A stretch of DNA of 64,000 nucleotides from Ruminococcus sp. (GTDB lineage: Bacteria > Bacillota > Clostridia > Oscillospirales > Ruminococcaceae): the NCBI GenBank assembly GCA_017460665.1, contig JAFUAO010000091.1:1-64000 (forward strand). Reading direction: 5' to 3'. The notes under the pieces were generated by a model. That model was not told the DNA's origin, ran no database searches, and saw nothing but the letters and a program-made list of their open reading frames with translations. Within the stretch, counting starts at the first letter, position 1; every line of letters begins with the position of its first letter. This document shows positions 49,887-58,853 of this stretch, one piece after another. Made by a program: the position numbers and the translations under genes.

Positions 49887-50561
49887 TTACTGCTCGATAT
49901 CACGGTTGTTGTAGAGCTCTTTCATCTCTTCGACGGGCTTCTGCATGAGGCTCTCGATGAGCTCGTTGAAGGCGCCCTCGTCGATCTCCTTCACACGGTC
50001 GGAAAGATGACCGCATTCCGGAGCGATGTACTTGCCGTTGAGACGTCTTGCCAGCATAGCCACCTGAGGGTGAGAGATCCCGGCAGGACAGCGTGACGAG
50101 CAGACTCCGCACATAACGCAGTCGAAGCTCTCCTCGGCGCACTTCTCGTACTCGCCTCTCTGAGCGTATGCGATATACTGCATGACGTTCAGCTCCTGAG
50201 TACAGGCCTTGGTACAGGCATTGCAGCCGATACAGCTATAGATCTCGGGGTAGAGCTGCATCATGATCTGCTCAGTGGGCTTGATCTGCTCTATATCGTA
50301 GACCCTCTTCTCCAAGGGGAAGAAGGGCAGGGTGGCAACATACATACCCTCCTGCACCTCGGTCTGACAGGCAAGACATCCGTGGAGAGCTGACTCTCCC
50401 TTGATCCTGTAGATCGTAGCGCAGGCTCCGCAGAAGCCGTTCCTACAGCCGCAGCCTCTGACCAGCTCATAGCCTGCATATTCCATAGCAGTCATTATCG
50501 TAAGTCCTGCCGGCACCTGGTATCTCTTGCCGAACAGGTAAACATTAACCATATTTTCCAT
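49887..50561 (-). CDS. Fumarate reductase iron-sulfur subunit
   Basis: 224 residues. A plant-type [2Fe-2S] domain (GCGCRNGFCGACATIY, a further Cys at LHGC) is followed by two [4Fe-4S] motifs, CIGCNACTKACTQ and CVMCGVCSSRCPAG. This is the SdhB/FrdB layout with an additional TfrB-like flavour, but without the CCG (HdrB-like) domain that TfrB carries at its C-terminus. A separate HdrB is encoded in the same operon. It connects the flavoprotein to the Hdr/Flx electron chain. Confidence 0.85.
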   Translation of the reverse strand: MENMVNVYLFGKRYQVPAGLTIMTAMEYAGYELVRGCGCRNGFCGACATIYRIKGESALHGCLACQTEVQEGMYVATLPFFPLEKRVYDIEQIKPTEQIMMQLYPEIYSCIGCNACTKACTQELNVMQYIAYAQRGEYEKCAEESFDCVMCGVCSSRCPAGISHPQVAMLARRLNGKYIAPECGHLSDRVKEIDEGAFNELIESLMQKPVEEMKELYNNRDIEQ

Positions 50562-50577
50562 GCTTTATGCTCCTTTA

Positions 50578-51408
50578 TCAATATTCGTCCGGCAGTGCGT
50601 CAAGCTGGTCGAAACGGAAGACCGGACCGTCCTTGCAGACGTACTTGTTGCCGATATTGCATCTTCCGCACTTTCCGACGCCGCACTTCATGCGAAGCTC
50701 CATAGTGGTATAGACCTGAGTTTCGGTGAAGCCCAGCTCCTTGAGCCCGGCAAGGGTGAATTTGATCATGATAGGCGGTCCGCAGACAAGGACCGTCTTG
50801 CTGGTGGAGGGCGAGAGCTCCTTTACATAGTTGGGAACGAAGCCAACGTGTCCGTCCCAGCCCTCCTGAGGGTTGTCGATAGTCAAATTCACCTCGACAC
50901 CGTCGTCCTTCATCCACTCGTCGATGATCTCCTTGTAGTCCACAAGGTCGTCCTTTGAACGTGAGCCGTAAACGATCTGGACATCGCCGTAATCGCTGCG
51001 CTTGTCACGGACGTAGTTTATCACAGAGCGGAGGGGCGCAAGTCCGATACCGCCGGCGACGAAGAGCAAGTCCTTGCCCTTTAGCTCGGTGTCCACGGGG
51101 AAGGCATTGCCGTAGGGCCCCCTGATCGTTATCTGCTGGCCTACCTCCATTGAGTGGAGCCAGTCTGTAAGGTGGCCGCACTTCTTGATGCTGAACTCCA
51201 TGAACTCCTTGTTCGTAGGCGAGGAGGTTATGGAGAACATGGCCTCGCCAACGCCCGGGACAGACAGCATCGCACACTGGCCGGGCATATGCTCGAAGAC
51301 CTTTCCGCCCTCCGGAGAGACCACTCTGAAGGTCTTGACATCGGGGGTGTCTATCCTGATGTCGGAAACTACTCCCACATGGGGGATCAATGTATCACTG
51401 TTCATCAC
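50578..51408 (-). CDS. flxA: FlxA-like FAD/NAD(P)H oxidoreductase subunit
   Basis: 276 residues. An FAD-binding barrel (GQCAMLSVPG, FSITSSP) is followed by an NAD-binding domain (LLFVAGGIGLAPLRSVI, VLVCGPPIMI). The C-terminal cysteine motif MKCGVGKCGRCNIGNKYVCKDG binds a [2Fe-2S] cluster as in PyrK/FlxA proteins. FlxA takes electrons from NADH or NADPH and passes them through FlxBCD to HdrA. It overlaps flxB by four bases. Confidence 0.85.
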   Translation of the reverse strand: MMNSDTLIPHVGVVSDIRIDTPDVKTFRVVSPEGGKVFEHMPGQCAMLSVPGVGEAMFSITSSPTNKEFMEFSIKKCGHLTDWLHSMEVGQQITIRGPYGNAFPVDTELKGKDLLFVAGGIGLAPLRSVINYVRDKRSDYGDVQIVYGSRSKDDLVDYKEIIDEWMKDDGVEVNLTIDNPQEGWDGHVGFVPNYVKELSPSTSKTVLVCGPPIMIKFTLAGLKELGFTETQVYTTMELRMKCGVGKCGRCNIGNKYVCKDGPVFRFDQLDALPDEY

Positions 51409-52424
51409 TTAACCTCCAATGCTTTCATTACCTTGACGATATTCATGGATATAGGGCACTTCGACAGGCATCTTCCGCAGCCCACGCAGCCGAACTCGCC
51501 GTCGTTGTTGGCCGGGAAGTACACCAGCTTGTGCATGAACCTCTGGCGGAAGCGCTCCAGCTGAGAGGTCCTGGGGTTGCCGTGTGCCATTTTCGTGAAG
51601 TCTGAGTACATACAGGAGTCCCAGCAGCGGAAGCGCCTTATGCCGTTCGCAGTTTTGACGTCCTTTATGTCGTAGCACTGACAGGTGGGGCAGACGAAGG
51701 TGCAGGTGCCGCAGCCAAGACAGCTCTCTGAGAGCTGGCCCCATTTCTCGGAATTAAAATGCTCATTCAGTGTATCTCCGCCGAAGGCCGCTGTAGAAAG
51801 GCCAGCAAGAGGCAGACGTGAAAGGATCTCCTTGGTCTTTGCCTTTACCTGATCCAGCTTTGCCGTGTCGCCCTCTTCAAGGAGAGAGGAGATACTGTCG
51901 ATGAAGGCCCTGCCCTTGTCGGTGTTGGCCTTGATGAAAAGGTCCTCTCCGTCAGACCAGCAGGCTGCATCGCCCTCGGGCTCAGTTGCGTCTATGCCGA
52001 AGGCGCCGCAGAAGCAGGTCTCGGCAGGACGTGTACAGGCCATAGTCACCACTGTTCCGTGGTCACGGCGGTCCTTATAGAAACTGTCCACCGGCTCGGA
52101 AAGGAATACCTTGTCCAGAATGGTGAAGCTCCTTGCGTCGCAGGCACGGACCCCGAAAATAACGAAATCCTCATGCTCGCTGCGGCGGTCGATGATGTCG
52201 ATGTTCTTGCCCTCCATTTTGAAGTCCACAAGGTCCTCGGTCTGGGGGAAGAAGAAGTCCTTGGCGCTTCGGAGGGTATTGAGCTTTGAGCTCATAGCCG
52301 TACCGGGCTCCCATTTGCGGAACTCGGCAGCTCCGTCAGCACGGTCGGCAGGGATATACAGAGCCTGCTTCTCAGCGATCGCTGCGAAGAGCTCATCCAG
52401 TCTTGAAAGTGAGATCTTTAGCAT
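51405..52424 (-). CDS. flxB: FlxB-like [4Fe-4S] protein
   Basis: 339 residues. The N-terminal half resembles the 4Fe-4S dicluster proteins associated with hydrogenase and Flx operons (VIFGVRACDARSFTILD, TETCFCG-like region). The C-terminal part has two clusters: CLGCGTCTFVCPTCQC and CVGCGRCLSKCPISMN. It shuttles electrons between FlxA and FlxC/D. It overlaps flxC by one base. The names flxB and flxC are assigned by order and similarity and could be exchanged. Confidence 0.78.
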   Translation of the reverse strand: MLKISLSRLDELFAAIAEKQALYIPADRADGAAEFRKWEPGTAMSSKLNTLRSAKDFFFPQTEDLVDFKMEGKNIDIIDRRSEHEDFVIFGVRACDARSFTILDKVFLSEPVDSFYKDRRDHGTVVTMACTRPAETCFCGAFGIDATEPEGDAACWSDGEDLFIKANTDKGRAFIDSISSLLEEGDTAKLDQVKAKTKEILSRLPLAGLSTAAFGGDTLNEHFNSEKWGQLSESCLGCGTCTFVCPTCQCYDIKDVKTANGIRRFRCWDSCMYSDFTKMAHGNPRTSQLERFRQRFMHKLVYFPANNDGEFGCVGCGRCLSKCPISMNIVKVMKALEVK

Positions 52425-53395
52425 TACTCGACGCCCCTTTCGTGAACTATGCTTGACTCGCAGTCCTCAGCGGTGTAGTCCGTAAGAGGAGCACGGGAGG
52501 TAGTGTCGGCGCCGGCCTGGTACTCGCCGTAGAGGGAGTTGATGTCCTTGATGAACTTCCTGTTCAGCAGGTGGAGGGGTATGTTCTGAGGGCATACCCG
52601 TGAGCACTCGCCGCAGTCTGTACATCTTCCGGCAACGTGGAAGGCACGGATGATGTGGAACATCTTCTCCTCGAAGCTGTCGGCAGCGGCCTTGTTCTCC
52701 ACACCGGAGGCAGGATCGTCGAAAACGCACTTCTCACAGGTGCAGGCAGGACAGACGTTCCGGCAGGCGTTGCAGCGGATACACTTTGAGAGCTGCTCTC
52801 TCCAGAAGTCGTATCTCTCCTGAGCAGTCATGTTCTCCAGCTTTTCCACCATATCGAAGCGGTCGGAGTCCAGGATATCGCCGTCCTCGCCGATGAGCTC
52901 GTCGTAGGTGACGTGCTTCTTGCTCTTGCAGGAGGCGCATTTATCAAGGATCGCATCGCTGAAGGGCATGGTCTCCTCGCCGTAGAGGGTCTCTATCTTT
53001 AGGGTAAAGTTCTCGTTCCTGACGCTGAGTATACCGGTGATGCCCTTTGCTCTGATCTTCTCGATGTCCAGCTTCGGGCCGCCGGGTATTCCGATGACGT
53101 AGACATTGTCACGGTCCACACGGTGCTCCTTGGTGAGCTGATTGAGGCTGTAGGTGTCGCAGGGCTTTAGAAAGACCAGCACCTTGCCCTCCTTCTTGGA
53201 CTCCTTCACCAGATACTTGGAAACGTTTGCGCTGGTGAACACATCAAATACGAAGTCCTTGTCCAGCTCCTCGGCGCTCTCGAATACAGCAGGAGTGATG
53301 TCGTAGGCGAACTCTCCCCTCTTCCAGCCGATAACTCGCTTGACGCTGCCGTCAGCAAGGAGCTCCTTAGCTCTTTTGATCATTGCTTCCTGCAT
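52424..53395 (-). CDS. flxC: FlxC-like [4Fe-4S] protein
   Basis: 323 residues. The N-terminal half (VLVFLKPCDTYSLNQL) is like coenzyme F420 hydrogenase beta-type/FrhB-related proteins. Then a Cys-x2-Cys (CASCKSKK) and two ferredoxin-like clusters CIRCNACRNVCPACTC and CTDCGECSRVCPQNIP. It lies between flxD and flxB with a 16-base overlap with flxD. A part of the NAD(P)H:HdrABC electron conduit. Confidence 0.78.
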   Translation of the reverse strand: MQEAMIKRAKELLADGSVKRVIGWKRGEFAYDITPAVFESAEELDKDFVFDVFTSANVSKYLVKESKKEGKVLVFLKPCDTYSLNQLTKEHRVDRDNVYVIGIPGGPKLDIEKIRAKGITGILSVRNENFTLKIETLYGEETMPFSDAILDKCASCKSKKHVTYDELIGEDGDILDSDRFDMVEKLENMTAQERYDFWREQLSKCIRCNACRNVCPACTCEKCVFDDPASGVENKAAADSFEEKMFHIIRAFHVAGRCTDCGECSRVCPQNIPLHLLNRKFIKDINSLYGEYQAGADTTSRAPLTDYTAEDCESSIVHERGVE

Positions 53396-53826
53396 CTCAG
53401 ATCCTCCAATCTCCGGTTAGGTCCGAGCTTTTTCACGGCCTCGGTGAACTCGTTCATAGTTGCGGCGAATTTAGCGCCCTCAGCAGCGGATACCCACTCG
53501 ACTCTGGTCCTGTCCCTCTCGATGCCCAGGAAGTCCAGCATACTGAACAGCAGGGTCATCCTTCTTCTGGTGAAATAATTTCCCGAGGTATAATGGCAGT
53601 CTCCCGGGTGGCAGCCGCAGAGGATCACGCCGTCTGCGCCACGCTGGAAGGCTCTGAGTATGAACATGGGGTTGACTCTGCATGAGCAGGGCACTCTGAT
53701 TATCTTAACATTTGTGGGGTAGTTCAGTCTGTTCGTTCCCGAAAGGTCTGCGCCGGCGTAGGAGCACCAGTTGCAGCAGAAGGCAACGATCAGCGGCTGA
53801 AACTCTTTGTTCTCATTTACTTGCAT
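53380..53826 (-). CDS. flxD: MvhD/FlxD-type iron-sulfur protein
   Basis: 148 residues. The pattern FCCNWCSYAGAD, VPCSCRVNP and GCHPGDCHY matches MvhD, the [2Fe-2S] protein that links an electron donor module to HdrA. In hydrogenase systems the donor is MvhAG; here no hydrogenase is present and FlxABC take that role. Overlaps hdrA by ten bases. Confidence 0.9.
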   Translation of the reverse strand: MQVNENKEFQPLIVAFCCNWCSYAGADLSGTNRLNYPTNVKIIRVPCSCRVNPMFILRAFQRGADGVILCGCHPGDCHYTSGNYFTRRRMTLLFSMLDFLGIERDRTRVEWVSAAEGAKFAATMNEFTEAVKKLGPNRRLEDLRCRKQ

Positions 53827-55808
53827 ATTGCGTCTACCTCCGCCATTATCTGGCTGTTAGAGAAGCCGTTAAGATCCATAGCTCCCGAAGGACAGGCCAC
53901 CGTGCAGGCGCCGCAGCCCTGACAAACGGCCGGGTTGACGCTGGCGACACGCCTGATAGCGGTAGTGCGGTCGGGCATTCTGAACTCCTTCTCGATGTAT
54001 GTGATAGCTCCGTAGGGGCAAACCTTCTCGCAGGACGAGCAGCCGTTGCATTTGAGCTCGTCTGAATGGGCAACGCAGGGGTTGCAGGTTATGCTGTTCT
54101 TGCACAGAAGGCCGATAGCCTTTGCAGCAGCAGCGCTTCCCTGAGCGACGGTCTCGGGTATGTCCTTGGGGCCCTGGCAGGCTCCTGACAGGAAGATACC
54201 GGCAGTTGCGCTCTCCACAGGTCTCAGCTTGGGGTGAGCCTCAGTGAAGAAGTCATTGGTATCCATCTGGGTAGTGAGCATAGTCGCCAGCGGACGGGCG
54301 GTCTTGTCGGGCTCGATAGCCGCTGCAAGGACCACCATATCTGCGTCGATGTGGAGCTGCTCGTTAGACAGCAGGTCAGAGGCCTGTACGCCGATCTTTC
54401 CGTCGGACTTAGGCGTTACCTTGCCCACCATGCCCTTTATGTAATGGACGTTGTACTGTTCAACTGCTCTGCGGTAGAACTCGTCGAAGTTCTTTCCGGG
54501 TGTCCTCACGTCGATATAGAAAACGTACACCTCGGTGTCCGGGTATTTCTCACGGATCAGCATTGCGTGCTTGGCCGTATACATACAGCAGATCTTCGAG
54601 CAGTAGGGCTTGCCCTTGCTGTCGTCACATCTGGAGCCCACGCACTGCACGAAAACGATAGTGTGGGGGTGGGTCTTGTCAGAGGGCCTAAGGAGAGTTC
54701 CACCATTAGGACCGGCTGCGTTCATAAGACGCTCCAGCTCCAGAGAGGTCACTACGTCAGGACACTGGCTGTAGGCGAACTCGTCGTACTTATCCAGCTT
54801 GATCGGGTCAAAGCCTGTAGCTACCACGATAGCGCCGTACTTCTCCTCGATGATCCTGTCCTCCTGCTTATAGTCGATAGCACCCACTGAGCAGACCTTA
54901 GAGCAGACTCCGCACTTGCCGTTTTTCAGCATCATGCAGTAGTTTGGATCGATAGTAGCCACCTTCGGCACGGCCTGTGCGAAGGGAATGTATACGGCAC
55001 TTCTGTTGTCAAGTCCCATGTTGAACTCGTTGGGGACCTTCTTCATGGGGCACTTCTCGGTACACAGTCCGCAGCCGGTACACTTGGTCTCATCGACGTA
55101 TCTGGCCTTCTTGCGGATCTTGACCGTGAAATTGCCCACGAAGCCCTTGACTTCCTCCACCTCGCTGAAGGAGTGGATCGTGATGTGCTCGTTCTGTGAG
55201 GCCTCTACCATTTTGGGAGTAAGGATACAGGCTGCACAGTCCAGCGTGGGGAAGGTCTTGTCGATCTGAGCCATTTTTCCGCCGATCGTAGGCTTCTTCT
55301 CCACTATGTCCACGTCGAAGCCTGCCTCGGCGATGTCCAGAGCGGTCTGGATACCGGCGATACCTCCGCCGATGACCAGAGCACGCTTCACCACGGGGCT
55401 CTCCATAGAGGTGAGGGGCGTGTTCAGGTGGACCTTTGCAACGGCTGCTCTTCCAAGGATAATGGCCTTTTCTGTAGCAGTTGCGATCTCCTTGTGGATC
55501 CACGAGCACTGCTCACGGATATTGGCGATCTCCACCAGATAGGGGTTGAGGCCGGCAGAAGCTGCTGCCTTCCTGAAGGTATTCTCGTGCATTCTCGGCG
55601 AGCAAGAGCAGATGACTACTCCGCTGAGCTTATGCTCCTTGATAGCGTCCTTAACAAGGTTCTGGCCGGACTCAGAGCACATATACTGATAGTCCTGGGA
55701 GATGACTACGCCGGGCTCGTGGCTGAGAGCCTCTGCAACTGCCTTAACGTCCACAGTTGCGGCGATATTCGTTCCGCAGTGACAGACAAATACACCTATT
55801 CTCTGCAT
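53817..55808 (-). CDS. hdrA: HdrA, flavin-based bifurcating subunit
   Basis: 663 residues. N-terminal VFVCHCGTNIA, then the FAD-binding thioredoxin-reductase-like domain with ALVIGGGIAGIQTALD and the KPTIGGKMAQIDKTFPTLDCAAC motif split over two blocks. Four [4Fe-4S] motifs are visible: CTGCGLCTEKCP, the CGVCSKVCSVGA set, CNGCSSCEKVCP and CQGCGACTVACP. HdrA's flavin splits electron pairs from the donor: one to ferredoxin, one to HdrB. The length is that of the standard, unfused HdrA. Follows hdrC after 12 bases. Confidence 0.92.
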   Translation of the reverse strand: MQRIGVFVCHCGTNIAATVDVKAVAEALSHEPGVVISQDYQYMCSESGQNLVKDAIKEHKLSGVVICSCSPRMHENTFRKAAASAGLNPYLVEIANIREQCSWIHKEIATATEKAIILGRAAVAKVHLNTPLTSMESPVVKRALVIGGGIAGIQTALDIAEAGFDVDIVEKKPTIGGKMAQIDKTFPTLDCAACILTPKMVEASQNEHITIHSFSEVEEVKGFVGNFTVKIRKKARYVDETKCTGCGLCTEKCPMKKVPNEFNMGLDNRSAVYIPFAQAVPKVATIDPNYCMMLKNGKCGVCSKVCSVGAIDYKQEDRIIEEKYGAIVVATGFDPIKLDKYDEFAYSQCPDVVTSLELERLMNAAGPNGGTLLRPSDKTHPHTIVFVQCVGSRCDDSKGKPYCSKICCMYTAKHAMLIREKYPDTEVYVFYIDVRTPGKNFDEFYRRAVEQYNVHYIKGMVGKVTPKSDGKIGVQASDLLSNEQLHIDADMVVLAAAIEPDKTARPLATMLTTQMDTNDFFTEAHPKLRPVESATAGIFLSGACQGPKDIPETVAQGSAAAAKAIGLLCKNSITCNPCVAHSDELKCNGCSSCEKVCPYGAITYIEKEFRMPDRTTAIRRVASVNPAVCQGCGACTVACPSGAMDLNGFSNSQIMAEVDAICK

Positions 55809-55820
55809 ATCATCTCCTCC

Positions 55821-56204
55821 TTACTTAGCATATTTCCGCATCGCTGTGACGATAGCCTGCTGTGGGAGGTCCTCGTCAAGGAGCGAAGGGATCTGGTCGG
55901 CGCTGAGCCTGTTGCCGTCCTGCTGGCGGACTGCCGCAAGACGGACAGCCTCAACTACCTTTGCCGGCTGGACGCCTCTGGGACATCTGTCCACACAGGC
56001 AAAGCAGGTCAGGCACTTGTATATGGACTCCGACTTCATCAGAGTCTCGATGTCGCCCTTTTCCACCATGTATACGAACTGGTGAGGGTGGTATTCCATT
56101 TCATCGTATGAGGGGCAGGTACCGGAGCACTTTCCGCACCTCATGCACTTGAGCACGTTCACACCGCTGGAACGGAGGACCTGCTCCTTTAGGTTCTTAT
56201 TCAT
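55821..56204 (-). CDS. hdrC: HdrC, ferredoxin-like subunit
   Basis: 127 residues with two [4Fe-4S] motifs, CMRCGKCSGTCPSYDE and CLTCFACVDRCPRG, the usual HdrC size. It passes electrons from HdrA to HdrB. It overlaps hdrB by eight bases. Confidence 0.9.
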   Translation of the reverse strand: MNKNLKEQVLRSSGVNVLKCMRCGKCSGTCPSYDEMEYHPHQFVYMVEKGDIETLMKSESIYKCLTCFACVDRCPRGVQPAKVVEAVRLAAVRQQDGNRLSADQIPSLLDEDLPQQAIVTAMRKYAK

Positions 56205-56994
56205 CGTTGCCCTCCTTTAAGCCGAGAGCCTGTGCAAGGATCTCAGTGAAATAGTACACAGGCAGATCCGAACCGGAATTCTTCTTGAGGTTGTAAAGGC
56301 ACAGCGGACAGGCAGTGATCAGCATATCAGCTCCCTGATCCTTGGCCGATCCCATAACAGCTCCGCTCCTCTTGGCGGCCTGAGACTTGTCCTCTAAGGT
56401 GATATAGCCGCCGCAGCACTCGTTGCGCTGGGCGTAGATCACGGGAGTCGCTCCTATGGCACGGATAAAGTCCTCCATGATAGTGGGGTTTTCCGGGTCG
56501 TCCATAGCAAGGGCAGCGCTGGGCCTCAGCAGCAGACAGCCGTAGTAAGCGGCGATCTTCACGCCCTTCAAGGGAGCGACTACCTTCTCCTTCAGCTTGT
56601 CGAAGCCCACCACGTCCCTGAGCATCTCCAGATAGTGATAAACGGTAGTCTCGCCGGCGTAGGGCTCCGGGAGCTGGAGGTAGTTGTTGACCTTCATGGC
56701 CATGTCCTCGTCCCGGGAAATATCGTAGTTGGTCTGCTTTATAACATTGTGACAGGCGGAACAGACCGTGATCAGAGCTCTTCCCTGCTCCTTGGCGGAA
56801 TTGAGGGTCCTGACGGCTGAGAGCTTGGTAGCGATCTCGTCCCTTGCTGTGGTATAGGCTCCTCCGCAGCACTGCCAGTCAGCAGGCTCCTCCAGAGCTA
56901 TGCCCAGAGCCTCAGCAGAGGCTCTTGCATAGGTATCCAGATCCTTGGCCTTGGTCCTAAGTGTGCAGCCGGGATAATATGTGAAAGTTTCCAT
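56197..56994 (-). CDS. hdrB: HdrB, CCG-domain subunit
   Basis: 265 residues from ATG 56994. The N-terminus YYPGCTLRTKAKD and two CCG domains are present: CCGGAYTT with VCSACHNV, and ECCGGYITL with CPLCLYNL. In methanogens the CCG clusters reduce the CoM-CoB heterodisulfide. That cofactor is absent in Firmicutes, so the acceptor must be something else; the operon suggests fumarate reductase or a small thiol. In the TYYGC-type region this copy reads AAYYGCLLLRPS. Confidence 0.9.
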   Translation of the reverse strand: METFTYYPGCTLRTKAKDLDTYARASAEALGIALEEPADWQCCGGAYTTARDEIATKLSAVRTLNSAKEQGRALITVCSACHNVIKQTNYDISRDEDMAMKVNNYLQLPEPYAGETTVYHYLEMLRDVVGFDKLKEKVVAPLKGVKIAAYYGCLLLRPSAALAMDDPENPTIMEDFIRAIGATPVIYAQRNECCGGYITLEDKSQAAKRSGAVMGSAKDQGADMLITACPLCLYNLKKNSGSDLPVYYFTEILAQALGLKEGNDE

Positions 56995-57016
56995 TAGCTT
57001 GCAGTCCTTTCGTATG

Positions 57017-58393
57017 TTATACCATTTCCTCCGGGTGGAAGACCTCGTCGAACCTCTCCTCGGTAAGGAAGCCAAGCTCTACGCAGGCCTCTTTCAGAGA
57101 GATACCGTCCTTGAAGGCCTTCTTTGCGGTCTTGGCGGCGTTCTCGTAGCCGATGTAGGGGTTGAGGGCCGTTACCAGCATGAGGGAGTTGTGGAGGTTA
57201 TGGTGCATTTTTTCCTTGTTGGCCTTGATGCCCACAGCGCAGTTCTTGTTGAACGAAACGATCGACTCAGCAAGGAGCCTTGCGGACTGGAGGAAGTTAT
57301 ATGCACAAACGGGCATGAACACGTTCAGCTCGAAATTGCCCTGTGAGGCGGCCATTCCCACGGCAACATCGTTGCCCATGACCTGCACTGCCACCATGGT
57401 GACCTGCTCGCACTGAGTGGGGTTGACCTTGCCGGGCATGATCGAGGATCCGGGCTCGTTCTCGGGGATGAAGATCTCTCCCAGGCCGTCACGGGGACCG
57501 GAGGCCAGCCAGCGGACGTCGTTGGCGATCTTCATCATGTCGGCAGCAAGCGCCTTCAAAGCTCCGTGGGCGAAAACGATCTCGTCCTTGGAGGTCAGTG
57601 AGTGGAACTTGTTGGGAGCGGTAACGAAGCTCTTTCCGGTAAGATCGCTGATAGCCTGTGCAGCCTTCTCCGCAAAGCCCTCAGGAGCGTTGAGGCCGGT
57701 ACCTACGGCAGTTCCGCCAAGGGCAAGCTCCTTCAGCTCCCCGCAGGCGGAGAGGATCATCTTTTTGTCCTTTTCAAGGGAGGCTCTCCAGCTGCTGATC
57801 TCCTGAGAGAACTTGATCGGAGTTGCGTCCTGGAGGTGTGTCCTTCCGCTCTTGACGATGCCCTCGTTCTCCTCCTCAAGGCGCAGGAAGGTCTCGATCA
57901 GGGTATCTATGGCAGGGATCACCTTGTCCTCAAGAGCGATCACAGCAGCGATGTGCATGGCTGTGGGGAAGGTGTCGTTGGAGGACTGGCTCATATTGAT
58001 GTCGTCGTTGGGGTGGAGCAGCTTGCTGCCGGCAATCTCATTGCCCCTGTTGGCGATGACCTCGTTGGCGTTCATGTTGGACTGAGTACCGCTGCCGGTC
58101 TGCCAGACTACAAGGGGGAAATGGTCGTTGAGGGAGCCGCTGATCACCTCGTCGCAGGCCTGTGAGACCACAGAGAGCTTCTCGTCAGTCATGCGCTCAG
58201 GCTTTAGAGCGTGGTTTGCCTGTGCAGCGGCCTTTTTGAGGATACCGAAGGCATGAGTGATCTCCCTCGGCATGGTCTCGATACCGACGCCGATGAGGAA
58301 GTTCTCGTGGCTGCGCTCGGTCTGAGCGGCCCAATACTTATCGGCAGGCACCTTCACCTCGCCCATAGAGTCGTGTTCGATACGATAGTCCAT
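57017..58393 (-). CDS. fumC: Class II fumarate hydratase
   Basis: 458 residues from ATG 58393, the start fixed by the family N-terminus YRIEHDSMGEVKVPADKYW. Signature motifs are TGSGTQSNMNANEV, QSSNDTFPTAMHIA and GSSIMPGKVNPTQCE. It interconverts malate and fumarate without iron-sulfur clusters. It heads the 11-gene operon, giving fumarate directly to the reductase encoded downstream. Aspartase is the main alternative, but the sequence around THLQDATPIKFSQE is that of fumarase. A Rex-like box lies 122 bases upstream. Confidence 0.92.
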   Translation of the reverse strand: MDYRIEHDSMGEVKVPADKYWAAQTERSHENFLIGVGIETMPREITHAFGILKKAAAQANHALKPERMTDEKLSVVSQACDEVISGSLNDHFPLVVWQTGSGTQSNMNANEVIANRGNEIAGSKLLHPNDDINMSQSSNDTFPTAMHIAAVIALEDKVIPAIDTLIETFLRLEEENEGIVKSGRTHLQDATPIKFSQEISSWRASLEKDKKMILSACGELKELALGGTAVGTGLNAPEGFAEKAAQAISDLTGKSFVTAPNKFHSLTSKDEIVFAHGALKALAADMMKIANDVRWLASGPRDGLGEIFIPENEPGSSIMPGKVNPTQCEQVTMVAVQVMGNDVAVGMAASQGNFELNVFMPVCAYNFLQSARLLAESIVSFNKNCAVGIKANKEKMHHNLHNSLMLVTALNPYIGYENAAKTAKKAFKDGISLKEACVELGFLTEERFDEVFHPEEMV

Positions 58394-58455
58394 TGAAAAC
58401 ATCTCCCTTTCTGTACGGAACGCAGCCATACGTTCCCACATCTTATTACAATATA

Positions 58456-58484
58456 AGTATATCAGCAAATAGCTCGGTTTGGAA
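58456..58484 (-). promoter_or_regulatory. Possible proximal promoter of the fumC operon
   Basis: Minus strand TTCCAA (58484-58479), 17 bases, TATACT (58461-58456). The -35 is weak. A second candidate, TTTTAT-17-TAATAT, overlaps the Rex-like box at 58515-58532. Confidence 0.4.
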
Positions 58485-58514
58485 ATACTGATTTTGAATG
58501 AGCCCATACAAGTA

Positions 58515-58532
58515 TTGATATAATATTAACAA
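58515..58532. promoter_or_regulatory. Rex-like operator upstream of fumC
   Basis: TTGATAT-AATA-TTAACAA matches 12 of 14 positions of the clostridial Rex consensus TTGTTAA-N4-TTAACAA. It lies in the fumC promoter region; rex is 320 bases away. Confidence 0.65.
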
Positions 58533-58539
58533 TGTCGCG

Positions 58540-58800
58540 CCCCTGATAAAAAACGCTCCGGCTCTCGCAGTTCAAAGCTATATCCCTTCATATATGATCT
58601 TATCTGCAAGACCCACAAAAAACTGATAACAGGTCTATCATTTTTGGTGGAGTTTCTAACTCCTTCTGTAACGAAAGGTCAGCTCTGCCGCACAGATGAT
58701 CTTCTGAGGGAGAGCCTTGCAGAGAACTCGGCCAAAAATCCGGTATATAGCTCCATATCATTTTTTATATAATACAGGTGAAACTTTGATAATTTTTTCA
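58540..58800. other. Intergenic stretch with several hairpins, no gene
   Basis: No protein-like frame with a ribosome site was found. It holds TGATA/TATCA flanked by A5 and T5 (58623-58645, terminator-like in both directions), GGAGTT/AACTCC (58649-58663), and a larger CTCTGC/GCAGAG stem (58683-58724). A small untranslated RNA is possible. Confidence 0.4.
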
Positions 58801-58828
58801 CAGTTTCTTTCTTCCATACGACAGCTTC

Positions 58829-58846
58829 GGGCTGGAGATCCAGCCC
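58829..58846 (-). terminator. Hairpin after rex
   Basis: Perfect GGGCTGGA / TCCAGCCC stem with a two-base loop, just past the rex stop. It has no T run, so termination is uncertain. Confidence 0.45.
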
Positions 58847-58853
58847 GCTCGCA

